Source of the DNA: Streptomyces naganishii JCM 4654
GTDB taxonomy: Bacteria > Actinomycetota > Actinomycetes > Streptomycetales > Streptomycetaceae
Direction of reading: 5' to 3'
Assembly: GCF_014650575.1 (NCBI RefSeq)
Contig: NZ_BMVF01000004.1
Span: 186,001 to 250,000 of the forward strand
DNA length: 64,000 bases
Shown here one piece after another: positions 16,516 through 26,467 of the stretch. Position 1 is the stretch's first letter. Each line of letters opens with the position of its first letter. The position numbers were made by a program, and so were the translations under genes. The notes under the pieces are model-generated. The model saw nothing but the letters and a program-made list of their open reading frames with translations, was not told where the DNA came from and searched no databases.

Positions 16516-17532
16516 TCAGGGCTTGAGCAGCGTCTTGATGGCGCGGCGCTCGTCCATGGCCCGGTAGCCCTCGGCGACCTCCTCGAGGGGCAGGGTGAGG
16601 TCGAAGACCTTGCCCGGGTCGATCGCGCCGGTCAGGACGCGGTCGATCAGGTCCGGCAGGTAGCGGCGCACGGGCGCGGGGCCGCCGCGCAGGCCGACGT
16701 GGGAGAAGAACAGTTCCTGTCCGTCGACGGCCACGTCGTGGGGTACGCCGACGAAGCCGACGCTGCCGCCGGGCCTGGCCGAGTGCAGCGCCTGCCGCAT
16801 GGCCTGGGCGGTGCCGACGCACTCCAGGACCGAGTCGGCGCCGATGCCGCCGGTGAGGTCCCTGATCCGGGCGACGCCCTCCTCGCCGCGCTCGGTGACG
16901 ATGTCGGTCGCGCCGAACTCGCGGGCGAGCTTCTGCCGGGGCTCGTGGCGGCTCATCGCGATGATCCGCTCGGCACCCATCTCCTTGGCCGCGATGACCG
17001 CGCACAGCCCGACCGCGCCGTCGCCGACCACCACGGCGGTGGAGCCGGGCCGTACCTCGGCGGCGTCGGCCGCCCACCAGCCGGTGCCCATGACGTCGGA
17101 CACGGCCAGCAGGCCCGGCCAGAACTGCTCGCCGGGCACCTCCTCGGTGGCGACCAGGGTGCCCTGCGCGTTGGGGATGCGCACGTACTCGGCCTGGCAC
17201 GTGCTCATGAACTCGCGGTTGAGGCAGTTGGACTGGAAGCCGTTGCGGCAGTTGGGGCAGGTGTTGTCCGAGGTGGCGAACGAGCCGACGACGAACTGGC
17301 CCGGCCGGACCGCGGTGACCTCGCTGCCGGTTTCCTCCACGAAGCCGACGTACTCGTGCCCCATCGGGTGCGCGCCCTCGGTGGCGTCCAGACCGCGCCA
17401 GGGCCACAGGTCGGAGCCGCACACGCAGGTGACCGCCGTGCGGATGACCGCGTCCGTCGGCTTGAGGATCCTGGGGTCGTCGAGGTTCTCGAAGCGCACG
17501 TCGCCAGGGGCGTGGATCACTGCTCCGCGCAT
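16516..17532 (-). CDS. Zinc-dependent alcohol dehydrogenase family protein
   Basis: A 338-residue MDR-superfamily dehydrogenase. Catalytic zinc ligands are in CVCGSDLW and MGHEYVG, structural-zinc cysteines in CPNCRNGFQSNC, and the Rossmann motif is VVGDGAVGLCAVIAAKEMGAERI. The substrate cannot be told from sequence; the group acts on alcohols or aldehydes with NAD(P). It begins with ATG at 17532. The nearest gene on the same strand is the esterase 343 bp downstream, so it is probably transcribed alone. Confidence 0.88.
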   Translation of the reverse strand: MRGAVIHAPGDVRFENLDDPRILKPTDAVIRTAVTCVCGSDLWPWRGLDATEGAHPMGHEYVGFVEETGSEVTAVRPGQFVVGSFATSDNTCPNCRNGFQSNCLNREFMSTCQAEYVRIPNAQGTLVATEEVPGEQFWPGLLAVSDVMGTGWWAADAAEVRPGSTAVVVGDGAVGLCAVIAAKEMGAERIIAMSRHEPRQKLAREFGATDIVTERGEEGVARIRDLTGGIGADSVLECVGTAQAMRQALHSARPGGSVGFVGVPHDVAVDGQELFFSHVGLRGGPAPVRRYLPDLIDRVLTGAIDPGKVFDLTLPLEEVAEGYRAMDERRAIKTLLKP

Positions 17533-17748
17533 GGGAAGTCCTTACGTGTTCGGGGCGGGCCGCCGGTCCGGCGCCCGGTGCGGCCGTGTGCGGCCGCGTT
17601 CGCGGGCGCGCGCGGGCGGTCTCGCCGGACAGGACGCGCGTCCCGGGCGGCACTCCCGGTGCGGCGACGTGGCGCGGGCCGCGGCCGGGAAGGGCCACGT
17701 CCTCCAGGTAACCGGTTTCGCGCGCGGGGAACGAGTTACGGGCGAGAG

Positions 17749-18021
17749 GTGTACCGCCAGTACATCCCTGCGGCGGCGCGCAGGCCGCTGGACGCCATCA
17801 CGGCCGGGCCCGCGTTCGTGCGCAACGCCCGCATGGACGTCCTGGCCTCCAACCAGCTGGCCCGCGCCTTCTACAGCGACCTCCACACCTCGCCCGCCAA
17901 CCAGGCCAATCTCGCCCGGTTCAACTTCCTCGACCCCGCTTCCCGGCGCTTCGCCGAGCCCGGCTCCGCCTCGGAGGAAGGCCGGCCGGCCGGTTCGCCG
18001 GCGCGGCAGACCAGCGGCTGA
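17749..18021 (+). pseudogene. Remnant of an MmyB-type helix-turn-helix regulator (C-terminal domain only)
   Basis: The frame from a GTG at 17749 encodes LDAITAGPAFVRNARMDVLASNQLARAFYSDL...NLARFNFLDPASRRF, the hallmark of the MmyB-like ligand-binding domain of Streptomyces XRE regulators. The N-terminal HTH (about 150 residues) is absent and the last 70 or so residues of the domain are replaced by an unrelated tail ending at 18021. The flanks 17533-17748 and 18022-18217 contain nothing else I can assign. It is a truncated relic. Confidence 0.6.
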
Positions 18022-18217
18022 GGCGTCGCGGCGGCCTCCCTGGGCGGGCCCGAGCGCCCCGGACGATCCGGAACTCGGCACGGCGTTCCAGGACCGCCTC
18101 CCGCACGCACTGGCCGAACCATTGCGGCTGTGTTCTCCCGCCCCATTGTGTTGTATCTTGCGCGGCTCTACTGTTCGACTTTGCCTGACCCTGTTGGAAG
18201 TTGATTGTTCAGCCGGT

Positions 18218-21200
18218 ATGGAGGCCGCAGTGCGGAGTGCTCGGATCGGTTCAGAAGCTGCGAGACCCGGCCGCCGCCGGTGGTGGAGGACGGTGCTCTC
18301 GGCCGCCGCGACCGTCGCCCTGACCGCGGGGATGACGACGGGCGCGGCCGCCGGCGTCGCCGCGCCCGCCGCCGCGCGGGGCGCCGGAGGCACGGCGCCG
18401 CCCGCCACGGCTCCCGCCGCCGGCCCGCGGGCGCACACGGTGAGCCTCGACGGCTACTCGTTCCTCGTCGACGGCAGGCGCACCTACCTGTGGTCCGGCG
18501 AGTTCCACTACTTCCGGCTGCCGAGCCCGGACCTGTGGCGCGACATCTTCCAGAAGATGAAGGCCGCCGGCTTCAACTCCACGTCCCTGTACTTCGACTG
18601 GGGATACCACTCGCCGAAGCCGGGTGTGTACGACTTCACCGGGGTGCGTGACGTCGACAGGCTGCTCGACATGGCCGAGGAGGCCGGGCTCTACGTCATC
18701 GCGCGCCCGGCGCCGTACATCAACGCGGAGGTCGACAGCGGCGGCCTGCCCGGCTGGATGACCACCAAGGCAGGGCGCAACCGCAGTGACGACCCGCGGT
18801 TCCTGAAGTACGCGGACGAGTGGCTGACGCGGATCGACCGGATCATCGCCCGCCACCAACTGACCAACGGCACCGGCTCGGTGATCGCCTACCAGGTCGA
18901 GAACGAGTACTACAACGGCTCGGACGCCGGCCGCTCGTACATGAAGCACCTGGAGGACAAGGCCCGCGCCGACGGCATCACCGTACCCCTGACCGGTAAC
19001 AACAACGGCACCTTCAACTCCGGTACGGGGGCCCTGGACGTCGACGGCCCCGACTCCTACCCGCAGGGCTTCAACTGCTCGACGCCCTCGAAGTGGAGCG
19101 GCGTCCCCGACATCAGCTACGACCACCCGGCCGGCAAGCCGCTGTACTCGCCCGAGTTCCAGGGCGGCGCCTTCGACCCGTGGGGCGGACCGGGCTACGA
19201 CAAGTGCGCCCAGCTCATCAACGACCGGTTCGCCGACGTGTTCTACAAGCAGAACATCGCCGTCGGCGCGACCGCGCAGAGCTTCTACATGACCTACGGC
19301 GGCACCAACTGGGGCTGGCTGGGTATGCCGCAGAACTACACGTCGTACGACTACGGGGCCGCGATCCGCGAGGACCGCCAACTCGATCCCAAGTACTACG
19401 AGGACAAGCTGATCGGGTACTTCACCCAGTCCGTGGCCCCGCTGACCAAGACCGAGGCGATCAGGGCCACGCCGCCGGACGACTCCGCGGTCGTCGACAC
19501 CGCCCGGATGAACCCGGACACCAAGACGCAGTTCCATGTGCTGCGCCACGGCGACTCCACCTCCACGTCGGCCGACAGCACCCACATCTCGCTGGACTTC
19601 GACGCCCAGCCTTCCGCCGACACCACCTACACCTGGGACGACCCCGACTCCGCGCTGCGGTACGCCGGTTCGTGGTCGCACGTGGCCGACCAGAGCTACA
19701 CCGGCGGCGACTACAAGCACACCGAGTCCTTCTCCAACAAGGCCGGCGACTCGCTCACCGTCCCCTTCGACGGCACCGCGATCCGCTGGATCGGCTCGAA
19801 GACCGACAACCACGGTTTCGCCGACGTCTACCTCGACGGCGCCAAGGTCGCCACGGTCGACGACTCCGGCGGCGAGAACCAGGCGGTGATCTTCCAGAAG
19901 ACCGGCCTGCCGGCCGGCGCGCACACCCTGAAGATCGTCGTGGCCGGACGCCACGGCTCCTCGTCCACGGACGACTTCGTGGCCGTCGACGCCATCGACG
20001 TCCCGACCGGTGACGCCGCCAAGGAAGCGACCTACCCGGTCGTGCCCCAGCAGCCGGGCACCGCGATCACGCTCGACGGACGCGACTCGCACGTCATCGT
20101 GGCCAACTACCGGCTCGGGGACACGCAGTTGCAGTACTCGACGTCGGAGATCATGACCCACGCGGCGATCGGCGACCGGGACGTCGCCGTGCTCTACGGC
20201 GATCCGGGCAGCGACGGCGAGACCGTCCTGCGCTACGCCGCCAGGCCCACGGTGACTTCCAGCGGCGGCCCGGTCATGACCACCTGGGACCCGGCCACCG
20301 GCGACCTGCGGCTCGACTACACCCACAAGGGCCTGATCCGCGTCAGCGTCAGCGGCGACGGCAAGCGCCCGCTGCTGCTGCTCGTCGGCGACAAGGCCAC
20401 GGCCAGGACGTTCTGGCGCCAGGACACGGCGACCGGCCCGGTGCTCGTGCGCGGCACCCACCTGCTGCGCACGGCAGCGAGCGGGGACGGCGGCCGCACC
20501 GTGGCGCTCACCGGCGACAACGCCGACGACAAGGACATCGAGGTGTTCACCTCCGCCCGCCATGTCAGCTGGAACGGACGGGCGTTGACCACCAGGACCA
20601 CCGCAACGGGCAGCCTCACCGGGCAGATACCCGTCGCGGCCCCGGTGCGCCTGCCGGCCCTGACGAACTGGAAGCACGCCGAGGAGTCCCCCGAGGCGGC
20701 CCCCGCCTTCGACGACTCCGGCTGGCAGGTCGCCGACAAGATGGCCACCAACAGCGTCTCCGGCGTCAACTCGCTGCCGGTGCTCTACACCGACGACTAC
20801 GGCTTCCACACCGGCAACACGTGGTACCGCGGCCGCTTCCACGCCAGCGGCAAGGAGACCGGCGTCCACCTGGTCTCGGACTCCGGCGGCAAGGCGCAGG
20901 CGTTCTCCGCCTGGCTGAACGGCACCTTCCTCGGCAGCTCCACCACGGGCGGCGCCGACCTCACCTTCCCGGCCGGCTCGCTGAAGTCCGGGTCGGACAA
21001 CGTCATCTCCGTACTCACCGTGAACATGGGCCACGAGGAGGACTACAACTCGGCCAACGGCAACAAGGCCGCGCGCGGCCTGACCAGCGCCTCCCTCACC
21101 GGCGCGCCGCTGACCACCGTCACCTGGCGGCTGCAGGGCGTGCGGGGCGGCGAGGACCCGCAGGACCCCGTGCGCGGGCCGCTGTCGACGGGCGGCCTGT

Positions 21201-22432
21201 ACGGCGAGCGGGCCGGCTGGTCCCTGCCGGGCTACCCGGACGGCGACTGGAAGCGGGTGTCCCTGCCGGCGAACGACCCCCGTCCCGGGGTCTCCTGGTA
21301 CCGCACCGACGTGACCCTGGACCTCCCGCGCGGCCAGGACACCTCGCTCGGGCTGACGTTCACGGACGACCCGTCGCGCAAGTACCGGGCCACGATCTTC
21401 GTCAACGGCTGGCAGGTCGGCAACTACGTCAACTACCTCGGCCCGCAGCACACGTTCCCCGTCCCCAACGGCATCCTGAACCCCAACGGCCGCAACAGCG
21501 TCGCCATCGCCGTGTGGAACCTGGACGGCGGCACCGGCGGACTGGGCCGGGTCTCGCTCACGGATTACGGCAGCTACGCCTCGTCCCTGCGCGTCGCGCA
21601 GAACCGCAGCCCCGGCTACGACCGCGAGAAGTACGCGATGCCGAAGCGCCCCGGAGCGGACGTCACCCTGAACGCGCCGGGCACCGCCCAGTCGGCGCGG
21701 GCCTTCACGGCCGAGACGACGGTACGGCTGCCGGAGAACGGACCGTCCGCCTCCCGGCTGACGGCCTCACTGTCCGCGCCCGAGGGCTGGACCACGACCG
21801 CCACGAGCCCCACGTCGGTCGAGCACCTGCGAGCGGGCGCCTCGGCCACCTTCACCTGGAAGGTGCGGCCGCCGGACGGCACACTGCCCTCCGCTTCCGC
21901 CCTCACCACCACGGTGCACTACACGCAGAAGGGACGGCAGGGCGTCGCCGGCGACGAGCGCATCGTCGGCGGGATCCCGCCGGCTCCCCCGGCCGGGCAG
22001 AGCGCCGTGAGCGACCTGCCGTTCCTGTCCTCCACCAACGGTTGGGGTCCGGTGGAGCGCGACACCAGTGTCGGCGAGCAGGCGTCCGGGGACGGCCGTC
22101 CCCTCCGCATCGCCGGCGTCGCCCACGCCAAGGGCCTCGGCACCAACTCCGTCAGCGACGTCCAGCTCTACCTCGCGGGCAAGTGCTCCCGCCTGACGGC
22201 GGACGTCGGCGTCGACGACGAGACGGGCGGCGCCGGCACGGTGACCTTCTCCGTGATCGCCGACGGCAAGACCCTGGTCACCACGCCGACGATCCGCGGC
22301 AGACAGGCCGCGGTGCCGATCGACGTCGACCTGCGCGGAGCCGAGGTCGTCGACCTCAGGGTCGGCGACGCGGGCGACGGCAACGGAAGCGACCACGGAG
22401 ACTGGGGGACACCGACACTGACGTGCGGCTAG
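18218..22432 (+). CDS. Secreted GH35 beta-galactosidase with C-terminal NPCBM domain
   Basis: A 1404-residue exported glycoside hydrolase, far longer than bare GH35 enzymes. After a signal peptide and Ala/Pro linker (about 1-70), the GH35 barrel opens SLDGYSFLVDGRRTYLWSGEFHYFRLP. The acid/base Glu lies in YQVENEYYNG (about residue 228) and the nucleophile in YSPEFQGGAFDPWGG (about 312), followed by MTYGGTNWGWLG. Beta-sandwich domains typical of multidomain beta-galactosidases follow, including a galactose-binding-like one near 455-600, with a C-terminal NPCBM module (about 1265-1404). It probably removes terminal galactose from plant or host glycans outside the cell. The ATG at 18218 directly precedes the Arg-rich signal start. 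Confidence 0.92.
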   Translation: MEAAVRSARIGSEAARPGRRRWWRTVLSAAATVALTAGMTTGAAAGVAAPAAARGAGGTAPPATAPAAGPRAHTVSLDGYSFLVDGRRTYLWSGEFHYFRLPSPDLWRDIFQKMKAAGFNSTSLYFDWGYHSPKPGVYDFTGVRDVDRLLDMAEEAGLYVIARPAPYINAEVDSGGLPGWMTTKAGRNRSDDPRFLKYADEWLTRIDRIIARHQLTNGTGSVIAYQVENEYYNGSDAGRSYMKHLEDKARADGITVPLTGNNNGTFNSGTGALDVDGPDSYPQGFNCSTPSKWSGVPDISYDHPAGKPLYSPEFQGGAFDPWGGPGYDKCAQLINDRFADVFYKQNIAVGATAQSFYMTYGGTNWGWLGMPQNYTSYDYGAAIREDRQLDPKYYEDKLIGYFTQSVAPLTKTEAIRATPPDDSAVVDTARMNPDTKTQFHVLRHGDSTSTSADSTHISLDFDAQPSADTTYTWDDPDSALRYAGSWSHVADQSYTGGDYKHTESFSNKAGDSLTVPFDGTAIRWIGSKTDNHGFADVYLDGAKVATVDDSGGENQAVIFQKTGLPAGAHTLKIVVAGRHGSSSTDDFVAVDAIDVPTGDAAKEATYPVVPQQPGTAITLDGRDSHVIVANYRLGDTQLQYSTSEIMTHAAIGDRDVAVLYGDPGSDGETVLRYAARPTVTSSGGPVMTTWDPATGDLRLDYTHKGLIRVSVSGDGKRPLLLLVGDKATARTFWRQDTATGPVLVRGTHLLRTAASGDGGRTVALTGDNADDKDIEVFTSARHVSWNGRALTTRTTATGSLTGQIPVAAPVRLPALTNWKHAEESPEAAPAFDDSGWQVADKMATNSVSGVNSLPVLYTDDYGFHTGNTWYRGRFHASGKETGVHLVSDSGGKAQAFSAWLNGTFLGSSTTGGADLTFPAGSLKSGSDNVISVLTVNMGHEEDYNSANGNKAARGLTSASLTGAPLTTVTWRLQGVRGGEDPQDPVRGPLSTGGLYGERAGWSLPGYPDGDWKRVSLPANDPRPGVSWYRTDVTLDLPRGQDTSLGLTFTDDPSRKYRATIFVNGWQVGNYVNYLGPQHTFPVPNGILNPNGRNSVAIAVWNLDGGTGGLGRVSLTDYGSYASSLRVAQNRSPGYDREKYAMPKRPGADVTLNAPGTAQSARAFTAETTVRLPENGPSASRLTASLSAPEGWTTTATSPTSVEHLRAGASATFTWKVRPPDGTLPSASALTTTVHYTQKGRQGVAGDERIVGGIPPAPPAGQSAVSDLPFLSSTNGWGPVERDTSVGEQASGDGRPLRIAGVAHAKGLGTNSVSDVQLYLAGKCSRLTADVGVDDETGGAGTVTFSVIADGKTLVTTPTIRGRQAAVPIDVDLRGAEVVDLRVGDAGDGNGSDHGDWGTPTLTCG

Positions 22433-22439
22433 GCCGCCG

Positions 22440-22496
22440 GGTGGGGCCCGGTGACGGATCGCGCCAGGAGGCGTGGCTCCGTCACCGGGCCCCACC
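22440..22496. terminator. Bidirectional terminator between the GH35 and GH15 genes
   Basis: A perfect 19-bp inverted repeat (GGTGGGGCCCGGTGACGGA / TCCGTCACCGGGCCCCACC) with a 19-nt loop sits between convergent genes, starting 8 bp after the GH35 stop and including the last 15 bp of the GH15 gene. Its symmetry fits ending transcription from both sides. Confidence 0.8.
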
Positions 22497-24296
22497 GCTC
22501 TGCGCCAGCGAGGCCGCCGCCGAGATCGCCGCCAGGTGGGTCAGCGCCTGCGGGAAGTTCCCGAGGAGTTCGCCGCCGGCCGGGTCGATCTCTTCCGTGA
22601 ACAGGCCCAGGTCGTTGGCCCTGCCCGCGAAGTCGTCGCACAGCCGGGCGGCCTCCTCCGTGTGTCCGGTGCGGCACAGTGCTTCGACGAGCCATCCCGA
22701 GCAGGCCAGGAACGCGCCCTCCTTGTCCTGCTGCCCGGTGTAGCGGTACAGCAGGCATCCCCCGGCGCCGAGTTCGGCGCGGACCGCCTGGACGGTGCTG
22801 TGGAGACGCGGATCGTCACCTGCGCAGAACCCGGTGCGCGCGGCGAGCAGGGCCGCGGCGTCCAGGTCGTCCGTGCCGGCGTAGAAGGTGTAGGACTGCT
22901 TGGCGTCCGACCAGCAGTGCTGGTCGATCCACGCCCGCACGGCGTCACGCTCCAGCCGCCAGCGCTCCGCGTGGGAACTGGGCAGCCGCCCCTCGGCGGC
23001 CATCCGGACGGCTCTGTCCAGCGCGGTCCAGCAGCCGAGTTTCGAGCTGGTGTAGTGGCGTCGCTCGCCGAGCTCCCAGAAGCCGGAATCGGGAGTGTTC
23101 CACCGGTCGCAGACGTGGTCGGCCATGGCGCTCAGCATCGTGCCCGACGCCTGGTCCAGGTGGCCACGCCGTTGGCAGTACTGCCACACCGCGTCGAACA
23201 GATCGCCGTAGGAGCCCAGTTGTGTCTGGCCGGCGGCCGCGTTGCCCACGTGGACGGGGGCGGAGTGCCGGTATCCGGGGGCCGCTTCGACCTCTTCCAT
23301 CGCGGCGGAGACCGGCTCGCCGCTGAGGGCGTACAGCGGGCGCAGGGCCGGTGCTTCCCGGCTGACCGTGTCCAGGAGCCAGGAGACTCCGGCGTGCAGC
23401 TCCTCCGACATGCCGATGCGGGACATGGCGTCCAGGGCGTACGAGGCGTCGCGGATCCAGGCGAAGCGGTAGTCGTAGTTGCGGGAGCTGCCGATCTTCT
23501 CGGGCAGCGAGGTGGTGGCCGCTCCGGCGATGGCGCCCGTGACGCTGGAGGTGAGGGCCTTGAGTGTCAGGGCGCCGCGTACGACCAACTGCCGCCAGGG
23601 CCCCTCGTGAACCACGCCGCCGGACCACTGCTGCCACGCGGCGATCGTGCGTTCGAGGCGGAGGACGATCTCGTCGGGCCGTGGCACGTGCAGCGGTTCC
23701 GCGTCCACCGCGACCAGGGCCAGCAGTGCCGTGCCGCCCGCTTCCAGCACCGCCGTGCCGTGGACGGCCCGGTCCTCGAGTTCCGGTCCGCCCAGCCCTT
23801 CGGCCACGACGGCGAGCCGCTGGTCACCGACTGTCAGCAGGGGCAGACCGTGGTCGAGGCGCGCCCAGGGCCGGTTGCCCGCGGCCAGCCGATGCCCCGG
23901 GCGCACGCTCCAGGCCATCGGCACCCGGCCGGAGACGGAGGTGACGACCCGGGCCAGCTCGGTCCACGGCAGCCGCCCCAGCGCCCCGAAGTTGAGCGAG
24001 TCGGTGACCCGGACGGCTCCCTCCCGCGTGGTGAAGGTGGTCTCCAGCACCATGGTGCCTTCGACGTAGCGCCGGCTGACCTCGTACGGCACCGTGGGCG
24101 CCAGTGTGATCCGGCCTCCTTCCGCGGGGTCCAGCAGCGCGGCGCAGACGGGCGGTGCGTCCAGCGCCGGTACGGCCAGCCAGTCGACGGCTCCGTCGGC
24201 GGCGACCAGTGCGGTGGTGCGCAGGTCGCCGAGAAGGGCGTAGTCACGCAGAGGGGCGAAACCCTCCGTTCTCGTTGGCGTCACGCATCCGTCCAT
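22482..24296 (-). CDS. Glycoside hydrolase family 15 protein (glucoamylase/trehalase-like)
   Basis: A 604-residue cytoplasmic protein with the GH15 layout: an N-terminal beta domain opening PLRDYALLGDLRTTALVAADGAVDWLAVP, then an alpha/alpha barrel with SLPEKIGSSRNYDYRFAWIRDASYALDAM, QLGSYGDLFDAVWQY and the late NFPQALTHLAAI. Streptomyces relatives include trehalases and glucan hydrolases; substrate cannot be fixed here. I chose the ATG at 24296 although a GTG five codons in is also possible, and neither has a strong ribosome site. The gene ends inside a terminator shared with the GH35 gene and is divergent from the ANTAR-GAF gene. Confidence 0.85.
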   Translation of the reverse strand: MDGCVTPTRTEGFAPLRDYALLGDLRTTALVAADGAVDWLAVPALDAPPVCAALLDPAEGGRITLAPTVPYEVSRRYVEGTMVLETTFTTREGAVRVTDSLNFGALGRLPWTELARVVTSVSGRVPMAWSVRPGHRLAAGNRPWARLDHGLPLLTVGDQRLAVVAEGLGGPELEDRAVHGTAVLEAGGTALLALVAVDAEPLHVPRPDEIVLRLERTIAAWQQWSGGVVHEGPWRQLVVRGALTLKALTSSVTGAIAGAATTSLPEKIGSSRNYDYRFAWIRDASYALDAMSRIGMSEELHAGVSWLLDTVSREAPALRPLYALSGEPVSAAMEEVEAAPGYRHSAPVHVGNAAAGQTQLGSYGDLFDAVWQYCQRRGHLDQASGTMLSAMADHVCDRWNTPDSGFWELGERRHYTSSKLGCWTALDRAVRMAAEGRLPSSHAERWRLERDAVRAWIDQHCWSDAKQSYTFYAGTDDLDAAALLAARTGFCAGDDPRLHSTVQAVRAELGAGGCLLYRYTGQQDKEGAFLACSGWLVEALCRTGHTEEAARLCDDFAGRANDLGLFTEEIDPAGGELLGNFPQALTHLAAISAAASLAQSGGAR

Positions 24297-24499
24297 ACCC
24301 GATCCACGGCGCTCGGCGCGGCAGCCGCCCGGTTTCACACCTTCGCCTCGCCGACTGCCGCGGCCGGGTGGTCGCGGCCGCTCCGGTGACGGCGCACGTG
24401 ACGCGGGAGGTGAGGGCCTCGACGCCCGGAAGGCCGGCGGCGGTGACGTTAGGCTCGATGGGGGTTGCACACCGCTACGGGGGCGAAAGGGGCGATCAG

Positions 24500-25510
24500 A
24501 TGACGGAACCCGATACGCGCACACGTGCCGGGCTGCCCGAACCTTCCGGGCTGTCCGGGCCTGTCGAGCCTTCCGGGCTGCTCGAGCCCGTCGAGCCTTC
24601 CGGGCTGTCCGTGCCTTCCGGGCTGCCCGGGCACGGCACCGGCGTCCGCCCGGACGGCCCGCACGCCGGGCAGGAAGCCGGGTTGGCGCCGCGCAATCGG
24701 ATGCTGGCCCGCGCCGCGGTCTCCTCCGCGCAGGACATCCTCCGACAGCGCTACGGCCTGCCCTCCGCGCAGGCGGGGTTCGAGCTGCTGCGCGAGGCCT
24801 CCCAGCGGCACAACGTCAAGCTGCACACCCTCGCCGACGCGGTCATCCGCGTCCCCTGCCCGGATCACGAGCGTGGCGTCTGGTTCCCCGGCCGCGCACG
24901 CACCAGCGCTCCCCCACTCCCCCGGATACCCCTGGCCGGTCACAGCGGCGACGCGGCCACCCAGGGCTCGGTCCTCAGCGGGGCACTGACCCGCGTGCTG
25001 GAGATCACGCAGACCGGCATGGGCAACGTCCAGCTCGCCGAGCACGGCCTGCTGCGGCTGGAGAAGCACACGGGACTGAGCCGTCAGTTCACCGACTTCT
25101 TCGCCTTCGTCGACCATCCGTCCACCTCCTGCGCCCAGGCGGCCCAGGACAGGGAACAGGTCACCGTCCGGGACGTGGCCACCGAACCCTTCTTCGACGA
25201 AGGCTCCCGGCGCGTGATCCTCCATGCCGGCAGCCGCGCCTGCCACAGCGTCCCCCTGCTGAACGAGCGCGGCGCTGTGCTCGGCGTCATCTCCTCGCAC
25301 CACCCCCAGCCGCTCACCGGCTACTCCCGCACCCGCCTCGAAGCCCTGAGGACCACCGCGGCCACTGTCGGCCGCTGGCTGTCCTGGCACCGCCGCACCG
25401 TCGTCCTCGACGCCCTGGAAGACCTCCACTTCTCGGCCCGCCGGAAGAGGGGCGACCGCGACGCGGCACGCACCGCCCGCCCCGACGGCGGCGCGGTCCA
25501 CAGCCCGTAG
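24500..25510 (+). CDS. ANTAR and GAF domain-containing RNA-binding/sensory protein
   Basis: A 336-residue regulator. Residues 1-55 are low complexity (repeated PSGL/VEP) encoded by imperfect DNA repeats. An ANTAR-type helical domain follows at about 75-125 (RAAVSSAQDILRQRYGLPSAQAGFELLREASQRHNVKLHTLADAVI), then a GAF-like domain at about 165-310 (TGLSRQFTDFFAFVDH...ACHSVPLLNERGAVLGVIS). ANTAR proteins bind paired RNA hairpins and prevent termination; here a GAF input would control this. The domain order is reversed from the common GAF-ANTAR layout. The ATG at 24500 follows GAAAGGGGCG. Confidence 0.8.
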   Translation: MTEPDTRTRAGLPEPSGLSGPVEPSGLLEPVEPSGLSVPSGLPGHGTGVRPDGPHAGQEAGLAPRNRMLARAAVSSAQDILRQRYGLPSAQAGFELLREASQRHNVKLHTLADAVIRVPCPDHERGVWFPGRARTSAPPLPRIPLAGHSGDAATQGSVLSGALTRVLEITQTGMGNVQLAEHGLLRLEKHTGLSRQFTDFFAFVDHPSTSCAQAAQDREQVTVRDVATEPFFDEGSRRVILHAGSRACHSVPLLNERGAVLGVISSHHPQPLTGYSRTRLEALRTTAATVGRWLSWHRRTVVLDALEDLHFSARRKRGDRDAARTARPDGGAVHSP

Positions 25511-25541
25511 CGTCGCCGCCGTGCAGGGGCCGGCCCCGGCC

Positions 25542-26462
25542 TCAACCCACCGCGGGCCGTCCGTGCTGAACCGCCCGGCGGAGGGCGTCCCGGCAGGCCA
25601 GGATCGCGGGATGCCGGCTGCGGCCCTGGCGTACGACGGTGAAGACCCGGCGTGTGCGCCACCCGCGCGGCAGTTGCCGCAACGGCACGGCCGGCGGCCG
25701 CCCGCTCCAGACCAGGTCGGGCAGGAACGCGGCGGCGAGCCCCTGCTCGACCAGGCGGAGGTGGAACAGCAGGTCGGTGGTCTCGAACGGCACGTCGGGT
25801 TCGAAGCCGGCGTCACGGCACAGCGACACGGCCCAGCGACGCGCGGGCGTGCCCTCGGGCTCCATGACCCACGGGTGATCGGCGAGCGAGCGCAGCGCCG
25901 CCATCGGGCCGCCGGTGTCCGGGCCCCCGGCACGTCCGGGCAGGGCGAGACGCAGGGCGTCGTCGAACAGGTCCTCCTGCTCGAGTTCCGTGGCGCGCGG
26001 GCCGGGATCGCCGGCGTACTCCTCGGCGAGGACCAGGTCGAAGTCGCGGGCCTGTAGGGCCGGCAGGGACCTCTCCGGCTCCGACTGGGTTACGTGGAAC
26101 CGCAGATGAGGATGCCGGTCGCGCAACAGGCCGAGCGCCGCCGGGATCAGGGCCAGGGCGGCGGTCTGTAACGAGGCGATGCGCAGGGTGCCGGTCAGGT
26201 CGGTCAGGGATGCGGCGATGTCCGCCTCGGCGCGCTCGAGGCGTTCGAGCACCGCTTGGGTGTGGGCGACGAGGATCTCGGCCTGCGCGGTCAGCCGCAC
26301 CCGCCCCCCGGCCGGCTCCAGGAGCGGCACGCCGACCTCGGCCTCCAGTTGCGAGAGCTGCTGGGAGACGGGGGACGGCGCGTACGACAGCGCCGCCGCG
26401 ACGGCGGCCAGGGTGCCGCGGTGCTTGAGCTCGCGCAGGAGGCGGAGTCGGTGCAGGTCGTA
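25542..26462 (-). pseudogene. LysR family transcriptional regulator lacking a start codon
   Basis: 306 codons encode a full LysR regulator: winged helix (YDLHRLRLLRELKHRGTLAAVAAALSYAPSPVSQQLSQLEAEVG) and a complete effector domain. Family members begin with M/V-YDLHRLRLL; here the codon before Tyr (26463-26465) is CGG, and no ATG, GTG or TTG occurs in frame for more than 100 bases upstream. The sequence just upstream is instead the antisense of a truncated LysE gene. The start and promoter seem to have been lost with the neighbour's N-terminus, so the gene is probably silent although its body is intact. A non-standard or distant start cannot be ruled out. Confidence 0.65.
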
Positions 26463-26467
26463 CCGTC

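Noticed and set aside
18251..21451. 1066-codon open frame antisense to the GH35 gene
   Set aside because: Antisense shadow of a strongly supported enzyme gene, with composition typical of reversed GC-rich coding sequence.
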